Shown here: piece after piece, positions 28,089-38,867 of the stretch | How the letters are laid out: every line of letters begins with the position of its first letter | How positions within the stretch are numbered: the stretch's first letter is position 1 | Origin: Klebsiella quasipneumoniae subsp. quasipneumoniae | Lineage (GTDB): Bacteria; Pseudomonadota; Gammaproteobacteria; Enterobacterales; Enterobacteriaceae | Direction of reading: 5' to 3' | Length of the DNA: 64,000 nucleotides | Assembly (NCBI RefSeq): GCF_020525925.1 | Contig: NZ_CP084876.1 | Span: 3,844,001 to 3,908,000 of the forward strand | Program-made: the position numbers and the translations under genes | Notes under the pieces: model-generated | The model's database searches: none | What the model was told of the DNA's origin: nothing | What the model saw: only the letters and a program-made list of their open reading frames with translations

Positions 28089-29426
28089 CTACTTCGCCAG
28101 GCTGGCAAAGCGGGCGAAGACCGCATCAAAAATCCCCAAGCCCTGCGCCACCTGCTCAGCAGTAATGGTGCACGGCGGTACCACATGAATGCGGTTCTCC
28201 ACCACAAAGGCCAGCAGCCCGGCTTCGGTCAGGGCCCCTTTGATCGCGGCCATGTCGGCGGCGGTCAACGGCGTTTTTTGTTCGCGGCTGCTCACCAGCT
28301 CCAGTGCCTGGAACAGGCCGCGACCGCGCACCTCGCCGATAATGGCGTGCTTCTCCGCCAGCGCCTCGAGACCGGGGCGCAGCACCTCGTTGCCGATATA
28401 GGCCGCGTTCTCAACCACCTTCTCCTCTTTCATCGCGTCGATGGTGGCGACAATCGCCGCCATCGCCAGCGGATGGCCGGAGTAGGTCAACCCCCCGGCA
28501 AAGAAGTGATCGTCAAAATAGCGGGCAATCGGCTCGCTAATCAGCACCCCGCCCGCCGGCACGTAGCCGGCGTTAACCCCCTTGGCAAAGGTCACCAGAT
28601 CCGGCACCACGCCATCCTGTTCGAAGGCGAACCAGCTGCCGGTACGACCAAAGCCGGCCATCACCTCATCGAGGATCAGCATGATGCCAAACTCGTCGGC
28701 CAGCGCGCGCACGCCCTGCATATAGCCTGCCGGCGGCACGAGGATCCCGGCGGTGCCGGGGATGGACTCCAGCAGGATCGCCGCGATAGCCGTCGGCCCC
28801 TCGCATTCAATGATCCGCCGCAGATGGGCCAGCGCGCGCTGGCACTCCTCCTCCTCGGTCGCAGCGTTGAACTCGCTGCGGTAAAGGTAAGGATTGAAGA
28901 AGTGCACATGGCCGCGGGAAAACTCATTCGGCACCCGGCGCCAGTCGCCGGTGGCGGCGATCGCGCTGCCGGTGTTGCCATGGTAGGAGCGATAGGCCGA
29001 CAGCACCTTGTCGCGTCCGGTATACAGCCGCGCCATGCGAATCGCGTTCTCATTGGCATCCGCCCCGGCGTTGGTGAAAAACACCTTGCTGAAGCCCGCC
29101 GGCGCCAGGTCGACGATGCGCTTCGCCGCTTCGCCGCGGGCAAGGTTGGCGGTAGCGGGCGCGATGGTGACCAGGGTCTCCAGCTGCGCCTTCATGGCCG
29201 CCAGCACCCGGGGATGTTGATAGCCAATGTTGACGTTCACCAGCTGGCTGCTGAAGTCGAGCCAGGTGTTCCCCTCATAATCCCATAGCTCGCAGCCTTG
29301 CGCCCCGGCGATGACCAGCGGGTTGAGATTGCCCTGCATCGACCATGAATGAAACACATAGGCGCGATCCAATTGCCGAACTTCGTCATTGCTTACCGCG
29401 ACCTCGTTGTGAATTGCCAGCTTCAT
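28089..29426 (-). CDS. Class III PLP-dependent aminotransferase (omega-aminotransferase family)
   Basis: 445 residues. Fold-type I aminotransferase: the cofactor-binding GADANENAIRMAR region, LILDEVMAGFGRTG carrying the aspartate that binds the pyridine nitrogen, and the Schiff-base lysine in LVTFAKGVNAGYVPAGG. Members of this branch move amino groups from beta-alanine, taurine, putrescine or similar omega-amines to pyruvate or 2-oxoglutarate; the amino donor cannot be decided here. It diverges from an SDR gene across a palindromic operator, and a polar-amino-acid importer follows nearby, so a catabolic role for an imported amino compound is plausible. Confidence 0.88.
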   Translation of the reverse strand: MKLAIHNEVAVSNDEVRQLDRAYVFHSWSMQGNLNPLVIAGAQGCELWDYEGNTWLDFSSQLVNVNIGYQHPRVLAAMKAQLETLVTIAPATANLARGEAAKRIVDLAPAGFSKVFFTNAGADANENAIRMARLYTGRDKVLSAYRSYHGNTGSAIAATGDWRRVPNEFSRGHVHFFNPYLYRSEFNAATEEEECQRALAHLRRIIECEGPTAIAAILLESIPGTAGILVPPAGYMQGVRALADEFGIMLILDEVMAGFGRTGSWFAFEQDGVVPDLVTFAKGVNAGYVPAGGVLISEPIARYFDDHFFAGGLTYSGHPLAMAAIVATIDAMKEEKVVENAAYIGNEVLRPGLEALAEKHAIIGEVRGRGLFQALELVSSREQKTPLTAADMAAIKGALTEAGLLAFVVENRIHVVPPCTITAEQVAQGLGIFDAVFARFASLAK

Positions 29427-29492
29427 ACCCTGCCCTCTCTCATGTCGTAGTGGTTGACTTCATCATTGGCCGCGGCCGCGCAAATCGGATAG

Positions 29493-30371
<879 letters not shown>

Positions 30372-30386
30372 GCGAAACCCGACGCT

Positions 30387-30413
30387 CCCCCTGCCGGCGC
30401 TGCCGGCAGGGGG
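30387..30413. terminator. Strong bidirectional hairpin
   Basis: Perfect 12-bp arms CCCCCTGCCGGC and GCCGGCAGGGGG with a three-base loop, midway in the 53-bp gap between the convergent SDR and amino-acid ABC genes. It should end transcripts from both sides or protect their 3' ends. Confidence 0.7.
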
Positions 30414-30424
30414 CACAGGCCGGT

Positions 30425-31186
30425 CTAGCGGCTGCTTTGCAGAAACTGCCTGACGCGTTCGGAGTCAGGTTGCGTGAAAAACTTCTCCGGCGGCGCCTTC
30501 TCAATCAGCAGCCCCTTCTCCAGAAACACCACCTCATTGGACACCTGGCGGGCAAAATCCATCTCGTGGGTCACCACCACCATGGTGTAGCCCTCGGCGG
30601 CAAGGGCTTTCATCACCCCTAACACCTCGTTCACCAGTTCCGGATCCAGCGCCGAGGTCGGTTCGTCAAAGAGGATAACTTCCGGCGACATCGCCAGCGA
30701 ACGGGCTATCGCCACCCGCTGCTTCTGCCCGCCGGAGAGGGTGATCGGGTAGACATCGGCTTTGTGCGCCATGCCGACTTTCTCCAGCTGCTGCATGGCC
30801 ATGGCCTGCGCCTCGTCTCGTTTCATGCCCTTAACGCGCAGCAGCGCCTCGCTGACGTTCTGCTGCACGGTCAGGTGCGGCCACAGGTTAAAACTCTGAA
30901 ACACCATCCCCACCCGTTCGCGGATTTTCGCCAGCTGGCGGTGCGACATTGCCCGGCCGCGCTGCTCATCAATCCCCAGCCGCTGACCGCCGATATGAAT
31001 TTCGCCGCGGTCCGGCTGTTCCAGCCAGTTCATACAGCGCAGCAGGGTGGATTTTCCCGACCCGGACGAGCCGAGAATACTCACCACGGTCCCCTTCTCC
31101 ACCGTCAGGTTAATATCCCGCAGGACTTCCACATTATCGAACTGCTTGGAGACGTTTTTGACGCTTACGGCAATAGACTCAGGCAT
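30425..31186 (-). CDS. Polar amino acid ABC transporter ATPase (GlnQ/HisP type)
   Basis: 253 residues, a full-length member of the polar-amino-acid family: Walker A GSSGSGKST, Q-loop VFQSFNLWPHLTV, signature LSGGQKQRV, Walker B VILFDEPTSALD and switch TMVVVTHEMDFA. Last gene of a four-gene operon in the order binding protein, permease, permease, ATPase; its ATG overlaps the upstream permease by 8 bp. Confidence 0.92.
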   Translation of the reverse strand: MPESIAVSVKNVSKQFDNVEVLRDINLTVEKGTVVSILGSSGSGKSTLLRCMNWLEQPDRGEIHIGGQRLGIDEQRGRAMSHRQLAKIRERVGMVFQSFNLWPHLTVQQNVSEALLRVKGMKRDEAQAMAMQQLEKVGMAHKADVYPITLSGGQKQRVAIARSLAMSPEVILFDEPTSALDPELVNEVLGVMKALAAEGYTMVVVTHEMDFARQVSNEVVFLEKGLLIEKAPPEKFFTQPDSERVRQFLQSSR

Positions 31187-31844
31187 GGCTCATTCCTCTT
31201 TTGGCTCCCCAGGCGGTCAGGCGCTTAATCAGCAGCTCCAGCAGAATGCTGATCGCCCAGTAAAGCCCAATGGCGACGATAAAGGCGTTAAACGGAATAA
31301 AATAGGTCGCCTGGACGCTGTTGGCGGCGGCGGTGATCTCCTGAACGGTAATAATGCTCAGGAAAGCGGTGTCCTTCAGGCAGATAATCAGCTGATTGCC
31401 GATCAGCGGTAAGGCGGAAGAGACGATATTGGGTAAAATAATCCGCCGAAAAATGGCATAGCGAGAAAAGCCCTGAGCAATCGCCGCTTCAATATACCCG
31501 CCGGAAAATACCCGCCGCTGACTGCGCAATATTTCAAAAAAATAGGCGCCATGATAAATAATCAGGGCCAGTAAACCGGCGGTCCACGGCTCCATGCTAA
31601 TACCGAGCTGCGGCAGTCCGTAATACAGCAGATAGGCGAGGATCAAAAAAGGGATCGCGCGCATCAGGCTGACGAAACCAATGATAACCCGGTTAAGGAC
31701 TTTCTTTTGATATTCGCTAAAATAACACAGCGCAATACCGATAATAATGGCCGCGAGGGCGGCGGTAATAAACAGTTCGAGGGTCGCGAATAGCCCGGCA
31801 ATAAAGCTATCGCGAACCGACCAGATAACGCCCCACTGATTCAT
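31179..31844 (-). CDS. Polar amino acid ABC transporter permease (second)
   Basis: 221-residue HisM/GlnP-type permease with about five membrane segments. The cytoplasmic coupling segment is GYIEAAIAQGFSRYAIFRRIILPN. Base composition is visibly more AT-rich than its neighbours. It pairs with the permease encoded just upstream, 14 bp away, to form the heterodimeric channel. Confidence 0.9.
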   Translation of the reverse strand: MNQWGVIWSVRDSFIAGLFATLELFITAALAAIIIGIALCYFSEYQKKVLNRVIIGFVSLMRAIPFLILAYLLYYGLPQLGISMEPWTAGLLALIIYHGAYFFEILRSQRRVFSGGYIEAAIAQGFSRYAIFRRIILPNIVSSALPLIGNQLIICLKDTAFLSIITVQEITAAANSVQATYFIPFNAFIVAIGLYWAISILLELLIKRLTAWGAKRGMSHA

Positions 31845-31858
31845 AATACCTCCCGTTG

Positions 31859-32500
31859 CTAGCGCGCCAGGCGCCTGGCTTTCCGTTCCGCGATCCCCTG
31901 CAGCTTCAATAAACAGCCGATGATCGCCACATACAGCAGGCCGGCGGCGAGGATCGGCGACAGCGGCTCGTAGGTGACCGAGGAGATACGGTTGGTCACC
32001 CGGGTGAGATCCACCACGCCGATCACGGCGATCGCCGGGCTACCTTTGATCAAAAACGACATCTCATTGACCAGCGCCGGCAGGCTCTCGATCCACATCT
32101 GCGGCAGCATGATGTAGCGGAAGTAGGTCCAGCGGCGCATTCCCACCGATTCCGCCGCCTCCCGCTGTTCGCGCGGAAAGGTGCGGAAGGCGTTGCGCCA
32201 GATCTCAGCGTTAAACGCCGAGGTGTTAAGCGTCAGCGCCACGATGGCGGCCACGTTCTTGTCGAGGTTAATGCCCATCGTGGGCAGGGAAAGGAACAGA
32301 AACAGCACCAGCGTCACCAGCGGCGTCGCACGGGCCAGGCTGATATAGACCACCAGCAGCTGGTCGATAACCGGCAGGCGCAGCATCCGCACCAGGGCGA
32401 TCAGCAGCCCCGCCACCACCCCGAAGGCGATAGCGATGGCCGAAATCCAGAGGGTCGTCCATGCGCCTTCGATTAATAACTGCCAGGAAATTGCATCCAT
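31859..32500 (-). CDS. Polar amino acid ABC transporter permease (first)
   Basis: 213 residues from ATG 32498-32500 behind AAGGAGGG. A longer open frame reaching 32548 would overlap the binding-protein stop and lacks family resemblance. HisQ/GlnP fold with the loop REAAESVGMRRWTYFRYIMLPQ. Second gene of the operon. Confidence 0.9.
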   Translation of the reverse strand: MDAISWQLLIEGAWTTLWISAIAIAFGVVAGLLIALVRMLRLPVIDQLLVVYISLARATPLVTLVLFLFLSLPTMGINLDKNVAAIVALTLNTSAFNAEIWRNAFRTFPREQREAAESVGMRRWTYFRYIMLPQMWIESLPALVNEMSFLIKGSPAIAVIGVVDLTRVTNRISSVTYEPLSPILAAGLLYVAIIGCLLKLQGIAERKARRLAR

Positions 32501-32547
32501 GAGGCCCTCCTTCTCAGCAACAGGCGGCGGTCGCCCGCCGCGGAACA

Positions 32548-33399
32548 TTACAGACCGGCAAGCTTATGAAACTGTTCCGGGCTGGTGATCGCCTCGGTGG
32601 GCAGATTGTCATAGGTTTCGCCAAACCACTTTTTCTGCAGCTCGGCGAGCTTGCCGGTCTCCTTCATGTGGTTCATAAACTTGGTCATATAGGCCAGCAG
32701 CTGCGGCGAGTTTTTCGGGATCGGCCACGCCATATAGCCCGGTCCGGAGACGGCCAGCCCTTTGGCGAAGACCTTCGGTTTGGCTTTCGCCAGGTCGTTT
32801 ACCGAGATCACCACGTTAATCACGTAATCCAGCCGCTTATTCGCCAGGTCGGCGTAGGCTTCCGGATAGGAGGGGTACTCCACCACCGGCCCCAGCTTGC
32901 CGCCGGTCTTCTCCAGCATCGCCTTCAGCTCCGGCAAACGCGCCAGCAGCGCGCTGCCCGCCTGCACGCCCACTTTTTTGCCGCTGAGATCGGCAATGGT
33001 GTTTAGCGAGGTATCGCCAGCGCGTTTGACGAAATAGTGCTGCGCGGAGGCCCACGGCGGGGTGAAATCAAAGACCTTCAGCCGCTCATCGGTAATAACC
33101 GCCCCGGTCAAGGCCATATCGTATTGTCCGGTGGAAACCGCCGCTAATAATCCGGTCCACGGTAATATGCTCTGGTCGACATGAAATTTGGCGTATTTAC
33201 GTAACTCCTCAAGCATATCTTTGTTAAAGCCATCGGCCTGACCATTATTCATAAAGTTAAATGGCGCATAATCATCTTCCGTCGCCACTTTCAGGGTGCC
33301 GGATTTTTCTATTTCCGGCAGATCGGCCGCGACGGCGTGATAAGAAAAAGCAACCGTTAATACAGCGCTCAGACACATTGATGCCAATGATTTTTTCAT
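32548..33399 (-). CDS. Amino acid ABC transporter substrate-binding protein
   Basis: 283-residue family-3 binding protein. Signal peptide MKKSLASMCLSAVLTVAFSYHAVA, cleaved after about residue 24. Typical start of the mature part (SGTLKVATEDDYAPFNFMN), then DMALTGAVITDERLKVFDFT and VGVQAGSA. It captures a polar amino acid or related compound in the periplasm. First gene of the operon, transcribed away from a MocR-type regulator, which is the obvious candidate for its control. Confidence 0.9.
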   Translation of the reverse strand: MKKSLASMCLSAVLTVAFSYHAVAADLPEIEKSGTLKVATEDDYAPFNFMNNGQADGFNKDMLEELRKYAKFHVDQSILPWTGLLAAVSTGQYDMALTGAVITDERLKVFDFTPPWASAQHYFVKRAGDTSLNTIADLSGKKVGVQAGSALLARLPELKAMLEKTGGKLGPVVEYPSYPEAYADLANKRLDYVINVVISVNDLAKAKPKVFAKGLAVSGPGYMAWPIPKNSPQLLAYMTKFMNHMKETGKLAELQKKWFGETYDNLPTEAITSPEQFHKLAGL

Positions 33400-33639
33400 T
33401 ATTTCACCCCTGATGGATTAGCCAGACGGGTTCATTCCAGAACGCGAAAAGGTTTATGCAAAATAGAGGCCGGGAGGTTCCGGTCCGCGGCGGCTGAATG
33501 CGTTTTTAATGTGGGAGCGTTTTGCAATTCCGTATAGAGCCAGATGGGCCGCATCGCTGTGTCAGATGGCGGAAGGGTGGTATGGAATTTGCTGAGCTTA
33601 TGGGGTGGTCGCGATGCGTTATTGCCAGAGGAGCCCCGT

Positions 33640-35103
33640 ATGATCCGTCACCTGTTACACGTTGATTTTGAGCCTGACCGCGGTTTGCAGGAGCAGGTGC
33701 GAGAGACGCTGGTGAATGCCATTCTCAGCGGGATCTTCGCCGCCGACACCCCGCTGCCCTCCTGCCGCCAGCTGGCCAGCCAGCTGCACGTCTCGCGCAA
33801 TACCACCGCCCTGGTGTTCGAAAGCCTGGTCAACGAGGGCTATCTGATAAGCCGTCCGCGAAGCGGTTACTACCTGCATCCCGACTATCACGACGCTTCG
33901 CCTCCCGCGGTCGAGAGTGCACCGCAGCGCGAAGCGGCTGCACCACGCTGGGGCGACCGGCTGCAAATGACCCCCAGCCAGCAGGAGTCGATCCTCAAAC
34001 CGGCGGGCTGGATGCACTACCGCTACCCGTTTATCTACGGCCAGCCCGATACCCGACAGTTCCCGCTGGCCACCTGGCGCTCGGCGGCCAACTGGCTGCA
34101 CGGCGGGGTGCGCGATCCGGCGTGGGTGGTCGACCATATTGACCAGGATGTGCCGATGCTCATCGAGCAGATCCGCACCCGGGTGCTGCCCAAGCGCGGC
34201 ATTGTCGCCGCCCCGGACGAAATTCTCATCACCCTGGGCTCGCAAAACGCCCTCTACCTGCTGACACGGCTGCTGCTCTCTTCCACCACCCGCATTGGCG
34301 TCGAAAACCCCTGCTTTCGCGAAGCCATCAACACCTTTCTGCTCGCCGACGCCGAGGTAGCGCCGCACCCGGTGGATGAAGAGGGGATCGTGCTTAATGA
34401 GCGTCCCTGCGATTACTACTATGTCACCCCCGGCCACCAGGTGCCCACCGGAGTGGCGATGAGCAGCGCGCGCCGCCGCCAGCTGCTGGAGCATGCCGCT
34501 CGCCATGACGCGGTGATCATTGAAGATGATTATGACTCGGAGAGTAACTTTACCCAAAACCCGCTGCCGGCGCTGAAGGCCAGCGATCGCAGCGGCCGGG
34601 TGGTGTATGTCAGCAGCCTGTCAAAGGCGCTGTCGCCGGGGCTGCGGCTGGGGTTTATGGTCGCCGACCCGGACCTGATCGACGAGGCGCGCGCCCTGCG
34701 CCGGCTGGTCTATCGCCATCCGCCGACCAACATTCAGTACCAGATGGCCCACTTCCTCGCCCAGGGCCATTATGAAACCCATCTGCGGCGCTACCATTAC
34801 GACTCCGCCCAGCGCTGGGAGCGCCTGCACGCCGCCCTGCAGCGCTACCTGCCGTCGTGCCGCGCGCTGGCGGGGAGCGAACACGCTAACGCCTTCTGGC
34901 TGCAGACCCCGGCGCAGATCAACACCCAACAGCTTACCTGGCGCGCCGCCCACGCCGGCGTGCTGATTGAGCCCGGGGCGCGCCATTTTCTCAACGCCGC
35001 GCCGCCGGATAACTACTTTCGCATGGGATTCCACGCCATTAACCCCGACGCCATCGCCCGGGGGGTGGAAGTCCTGCGCGGCCAGCTGGAGCAGATGGGT
35101 TAG
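33640..35103 (+). CDS. MocR-type GntR regulator with aminotransferase domain (first)
   Basis: 487 residues from ATG 33640 after AGAGGAG. N-terminal GntR winged helix ([25 protein letters not shown], about residues 45-70), linker, then a fold-type I aminotransferase-like domain with the PLP lysine in [18 protein letters not shown]. MocR proteins use PLP bound to an amino compound as a signal, as GabR, TauR and PdxR do. It diverges from the polar-amino-acid importer and lies near a class III aminotransferase, so it probably senses the substrate of that pathway. CAGATGG occurs at 33541 and 33563, 22 bp apart, a candidate direct-repeat site. Its stop overlaps the next regulator's stop. Confidence 0.88.
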   Translation: MIRHLLHVDFEPDRGLQEQVRETLVNAILSGIFAADTPLPSCRQLASQLHVSRNTTALVFESLVNEGYLISRPRSGYYLHPDYHDASPPAVESAPQREAAAPRWGDRLQMTPSQQESILKPAGWMHYRYPFIYGQPDTRQFPLATWRSAANWLHGGVRDPAWVVDHIDQDVPMLIEQIRTRVLPKRGIVAAPDEILITLGSQNALYLLTRLLLSSTTRIGVENPCFREAINTFLLADAEVAPHPVDEEGIVLNERPCDYYYVTPGHQVPTGVAMSSARRRQLLEHAARHDAVIIEDDYDSESNFTQNPLPALKASDRSGRVVYVSSLSKALSPGLRLGFMVADPDLIDEARALRRLVYRHPPTNIQYQMAHFLAQGHYETHLRRYHYDSAQRWERLHAALQRYLPSCRALAGSEHANAFWLQTPAQINTQQLTWRAAHAGVLIEPGARHFLNAAPPDNYFRMGFHAINPDAIARGVEVLRGQLEQMG

Positions 35104-36434
35104 CGGGATTGCTCATACTCGACGGCATCGCGCACGTTGAGCAGCGCCGGGCGCAGGCTGTCGAAAGGCACCGAACCGAGCGCGATGCGCAGCGCCTGTG
35201 GGATCGTGGCGGAGACGCAGAACGGCTCGGCGGTCGACACCGAAATACGGCGTTCCATCAGCGCATTCGCCAGCCGGTCGGCCCGGCTCTCTTCGCCTAG
35301 CGGCAGCCAGACAAAGTACGAATCGGGATGACTCACAACGGGAAGGCCGCAGAGCACCTCGCGGGCCACCTGCTGCCGCTGTCGCGCATCCTGTCGTTTC
35401 TGCGTTTCAAAGCGGGCCACCGTGCCATCTTCAATCCAGGCGCAGATCAGCGAGCTTATCAGCGTCGGCGTATTCCACGTCGTGGCCCGGATGGCGCGCT
35501 CAATCTCCGGCCGATAGCGCGGCGGAGAAATCACCACCCCCACGCGCAGTCCGGTGGCGATATTTTTCGAAAATCCGGTGACATACACCGTTCTTTCCGG
35601 CGCATAGCTGACCACCGGCGGCGGCGGACGGCTCACCAGCCGGGCATAGGCGGCATCTTCGATAATCAGCAGATCGTGCTGGCGCGCGAGGTCGGCCAGC
35701 GCCTGCCGCTGCCCGGCGTTGAGCACCCAGCCCAGCGGATTGTGCAGCGTCGGCATGGTATACACCGCCCGCACCCGCCGCTGTTGGCACAGCGTGTGAA
35801 GCGCCTGCAGGTCAGGCCCCTCGGCCCGACAGGGGATCGCCGCCAGCTCCAGATGATAGAGCGCCGCCAGCACCTTGAAGCCCGAATAGGTCAGCGCATC
35901 AACCGCCACCACATCCCCCGGACGTAACAGCCCCATAACGGTCACCGCCAGCCCGTGCTGAGCGCCGTTGACGATCAGGACATTTTCCGCGTCCGGCGCA
36001 AAGTGCCGGCAGGTCAAATGGCGGGCGATGATTTCCCGCTCAGCGAGCCGCCCGGCGTGAGGCTGATAGCGCAGATGCGAGTCAATATCGCCCGCCATCG
36101 CCAGCTGCCTGAGCGCCTCGCGCAGCGCATCGCCCTGCGCCGGCAGCGAAGGGTAGTTGAAGTTAAGATCCACGACGTCGGCGGCCACCACCTGCTGGTC
36201 GACCCCATGCCCCGGCGGCAGCGAGAGGTCCCGCACGAAGGTGCCGCGCCCGGTTTCGCCACTGACCAGCCCCATCTCCTCCAGTTCACGGTAGACACGC
36301 GTGGCGGTGGCCAGCGAGAGGCGTTCCTCGGCGGCCAGGGTACGGTGCGTCGGCAGACGGGTGCCGGCGGGCAGCTGCCCGCTGCGGATCGCCTGCGCGT
36401 ATCGGTCGACAACGGCTTTGTATCGGGCTTTCAT
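35100..36434 (-). CDS. MocR-type GntR regulator with aminotransferase domain (second)
   Basis: 444 residues. N-terminal winged helix (LPTHRTLAAEERLSLATATRVYRELEEMG) and aminotransferase-like domain with the PLP lysine in VYVTGFSKNIATGLRVG. It resembles the YdcR branch. It converges with the first MocR gene, stop on stop over four bases, and diverges from an EamA exporter, which it probably controls. TGTATC occurs at 36442 and 36465, a 23-bp spaced direct repeat in the shared promoter gap. Confidence 0.88.
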   Translation of the reverse strand: MKARYKAVVDRYAQAIRSGQLPAGTRLPTHRTLAAEERLSLATATRVYRELEEMGLVSGETGRGTFVRDLSLPPGHGVDQQVVAADVVDLNFNYPSLPAQGDALREALRQLAMAGDIDSHLRYQPHAGRLAEREIIARHLTCRHFAPDAENVLIVNGAQHGLAVTVMGLLRPGDVVAVDALTYSGFKVLAALYHLELAAIPCRAEGPDLQALHTLCQQRRVRAVYTMPTLHNPLGWVLNAGQRQALADLARQHDLLIIEDAAYARLVSRPPPPVVSYAPERTVYVTGFSKNIATGLRVGVVISPPRYRPEIERAIRATTWNTPTLISSLICAWIEDGTVARFETQKRQDARQRQQVAREVLCGLPVVSHPDSYFVWLPLGEESRADRLANALMERRISVSTAEPFCVSATIPQALRIALGSVPFDSLRPALLNVRDAVEYEQSR

Positions 36435-36543
36435 CGTGAAATGTATCTATGACAATAATTTGATTGTATCAGATTGGCCACATTACCATCGCCGCTGACG
36501 ATGCTCAAGCGGGCGCAGCCCATTCAGATAACGCGAGGTTAAC

Positions 36544-37467
36544 GTGGTAGATTCAACACTGGATAAATCGGTGCCCGGCCCCTGGTCCGGATGGCTTCAT
36601 GGTTTACTGGGGGTGATCATTTTCAGCGGTTCGCTGCCCGCGACGCGGCTGGCGGTGCAGGATATGGATCCGTTGTTATTGACCTTTCTGCGCGCCTCCA
36701 TCGCCGGGCTGCTTGCCGTCGCCCTGCTGGTCGGCTTTCGTCAGAAACGCCCGCGCCTGGCGCAGCTTGTGCCCCTGTTCATCGTCTCATCCGGGGTGGT
36801 GATCGGCTTTCCCCTGCTCACGGCGCTGGCCCTGCAGCGCATCACTTCGGCGCATTCGATTGTGTTTATTGGCCTGCTGCCGCTGATGACCGCCCTCTTC
36901 GGCGTACTGCGCGGCGGCGAACGTCCGCGGCGGGCTTTCTGGATCTTTTCGCTGCTGGGCAGCCTGCTGGTGATGGGATTCGCCCTGACGCAAAGTGCGG
37001 CGGCGTCGCTCAGCGGCGATCTGCTGATGCTGGCGGCGGTGATCGCCTGCGGCCTCGGCTATGCGGAAGGGGCAAAGCTGACCCGGGAGCTCGGCGGCTG
37101 GCAGGTGATCTGCTGGGCGCTGGTGATAGCCCTGCCGTTGATGCTCCCCGCCTCGCTGATGGTTCAGCCCGCCTCCTGGCGCGCCATATCGACCTCCTCC
37201 TGGGCCGCGCTGGGCTATGTGTCGCTCTTCAGCATGCTGATTGGTTTTATCTTCTGGTACAAAGGGCTGGCCGCGGGCGGGATCGCCGCCGTCGGCCAGC
37301 TCCAGCTATTGCAGCCGTTCTTTGGGCTTGGCCTGTCGGCGGCGCTGTTGCACGAAACCGTCAGCCCCTTGATGCTGGCGGTCACCCTCGGGGTAGTGCT
37401 GTGCGTGGTGGGCTCGCGCAAATTTGGCCGCCAGCGGGTTGGCGCAGGGAGCGGGAGCCGCGCCTGA
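36544..37467 (+). CDS. EamA family (DMT) transporter
   Basis: 307 residues from GTG 36544 behind GAGG. Ten hydrophobic segments arranged as two EamA repeats (about residues 20-145 and 155-290), each starting with a helix rich in small residues. DMT-family proteins export or exchange amino acids, purines or other metabolites across the inner membrane. It diverges from the second MocR regulator, a pairing seen for many amino-acid or drug exporters; the substrate is unknown. Confidence 0.88.
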   Translation: MVDSTLDKSVPGPWSGWLHGLLGVIIFSGSLPATRLAVQDMDPLLLTFLRASIAGLLAVALLVGFRQKRPRLAQLVPLFIVSSGVVIGFPLLTALALQRITSAHSIVFIGLLPLMTALFGVLRGGERPRRAFWIFSLLGSLLVMGFALTQSAAASLSGDLLMLAAVIACGLGYAEGAKLTRELGGWQVICWALVIALPLMLPASLMVQPASWRAISTSSWAALGYVSLFSMLIGFIFWYKGLAAGGIAAVGQLQLLQPFFGLGLSAALLHETVSPLMLAVTLGVVLCVVGSRKFGRQRVGAGSGSRA

Positions 37468-37501
37468 CCTGACGCGTCGCCCCGCCGGGGAGGATGAGCG
37501 C

Positions 37502-38770
37502 CTACACCGGCCGGGCGTACTGGAGCATCACCTGCAGCAGCACGTTGGCCCCGGCGGCGACGTGCTCCGGCGAGGCATACTCCATTTCGTTATGGCTGAT
37601 CCCGTCCTTGCAGGGAATAAAAATCATCCCGGTCGGCGCCAGGTAGCTCATATACACGGCGTCATGCCCGGCGCCGGAGACAATCGGTCGCGCCGGGTAG
37701 CCCAGCCGCTGCGCGGCATCGGCAATGGCCTGCTGACATTCGCCATCGAACGGCGCCGCCGGATAGTGGCTCACCTGCTTCAGGGCCACCTGCAGACCGC
37801 TCTCCCGCTCAACCTCCGTGATAAACGCCCGCAGCTGGCGATCCATTTCATCCACCAGCGCATCGCTGAGATTGCGCATATCAATGGAGAAGGTGACCTC
37901 CCCGGGCACCACGTTGCGACTGTTGGGCCACACCTGCACGCTGCCGACGGTGCCGCGTCCCTCTTCGCTGCGCCCGGCAATGGCGACCACCTCCTGCATA
38001 ATGCGGGTCGCCACCTGCAGGGCATCCTGACGCAGGCGCATCGGCGTGGGTCCGGCGTGCGACGCCTGGCCGGTCACCACGCAGTCGTACCAGCGGATCC
38101 CCAGCACGCCCTGCACGATACCGATGGTTTTCGCTTCATCTTCGAGAATCGGTCCCTGCTCAATGTGCGCCTCAAAATAGGCGCCGATGGGATGCTCTCC
38201 CGGGGTCTGCTCGCCGATATAGCCGATCTGCGCCAGCGCCTCGCCGACGCTGACGCCCTCTTTATCCGTGACGGCCCAGGTCTCCTCCAGCGGGAAGACC
38301 CCGGCAAAGACCCCGGAGCCCATCATCACCGGCACGAAGCGCGACCCCTCTTCGTTGGTCCAGAACACCACCTCAATCGGCGCCTCGGTGGCAATCTGCC
38401 GATCGTTGAGCGTGCGCACCACCTCCAGCGCCGCCAGCACGCCGTAGTTGCCGTCAAATTTGCCGCCGGAGGGCTGGGTGTCGATATGGCTGCCGGAGAC
38501 GATGGGCGGCAGGCTGGGGTTGCGCCCTTCCCGGCGCATAAACACATTGCCGATTTTATCGATGGTGACGCTCATCCCGGCCTCGCGCGCCCAGCCAATC
38601 ACCCGGTCCCGCCCCTGGCGGTCGAGGTCGGTGAGGGTCAGACGGCGGCAGCCGCCCTTCGGCGTGGCGCCGATCTGAGCAAGGTCCATTAACGACGCCC
38701 ACAGGCGGTCGCCATTGATGCGCCAGCGGGTGGTGTCGGTGGCGGGGGTAAAAAGTACATCACTGCTCAT
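37502..38770 (-). CDS. M20-family amidohydrolase (N-carbamoyl-L-amino acid hydrolase / allantoate amidohydrolase type)
   Basis: 422 residues, the usual size of HyuC/AllC enzymes. Metal-site residues are visible in GSHIDTQPSGGKFDG (His95, Asp97, Asp106) and WTNEEGSRF (Glu140, Glu141), with a later FEAHIEQGP and the C-terminal SGAGHDAVYMS. These enzymes release ammonia and CO2 from carbamoylated amino acids or ureido compounds. It is followed by a Dpp-like importer on the same strand after a 97-bp gap, suggesting that transporter brings in its substrate; neither can be fixed from sequence. Confidence 0.85.
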   Translation of the reverse strand: MSSDVLFTPATDTTRWRINGDRLWASLMDLAQIGATPKGGCRRLTLTDLDRQGRDRVIGWAREAGMSVTIDKIGNVFMRREGRNPSLPPIVSGSHIDTQPSGGKFDGNYGVLAALEVVRTLNDRQIATEAPIEVVFWTNEEGSRFVPVMMGSGVFAGVFPLEETWAVTDKEGVSVGEALAQIGYIGEQTPGEHPIGAYFEAHIEQGPILEDEAKTIGIVQGVLGIRWYDCVVTGQASHAGPTPMRLRQDALQVATRIMQEVVAIAGRSEEGRGTVGSVQVWPNSRNVVPGEVTFSIDMRNLSDALVDEMDRQLRAFITEVERESGLQVALKQVSHYPAAPFDGECQQAIADAAQRLGYPARPIVSGAGHDAVYMSYLAPTGMIFIPCKDGISHNEMEYASPEHVAAGANVLLQVMLQYARPV

Positions 38771-38867
38771 GGTGGTCTCCTGACATCAAGGTCGCCGCCA
38801 GCGCAACCGGCGGTGGAAAATAAGTCATCAGCGCCTGGCCTTCATCTGTAGAGTGTGTTGCCGTCGG

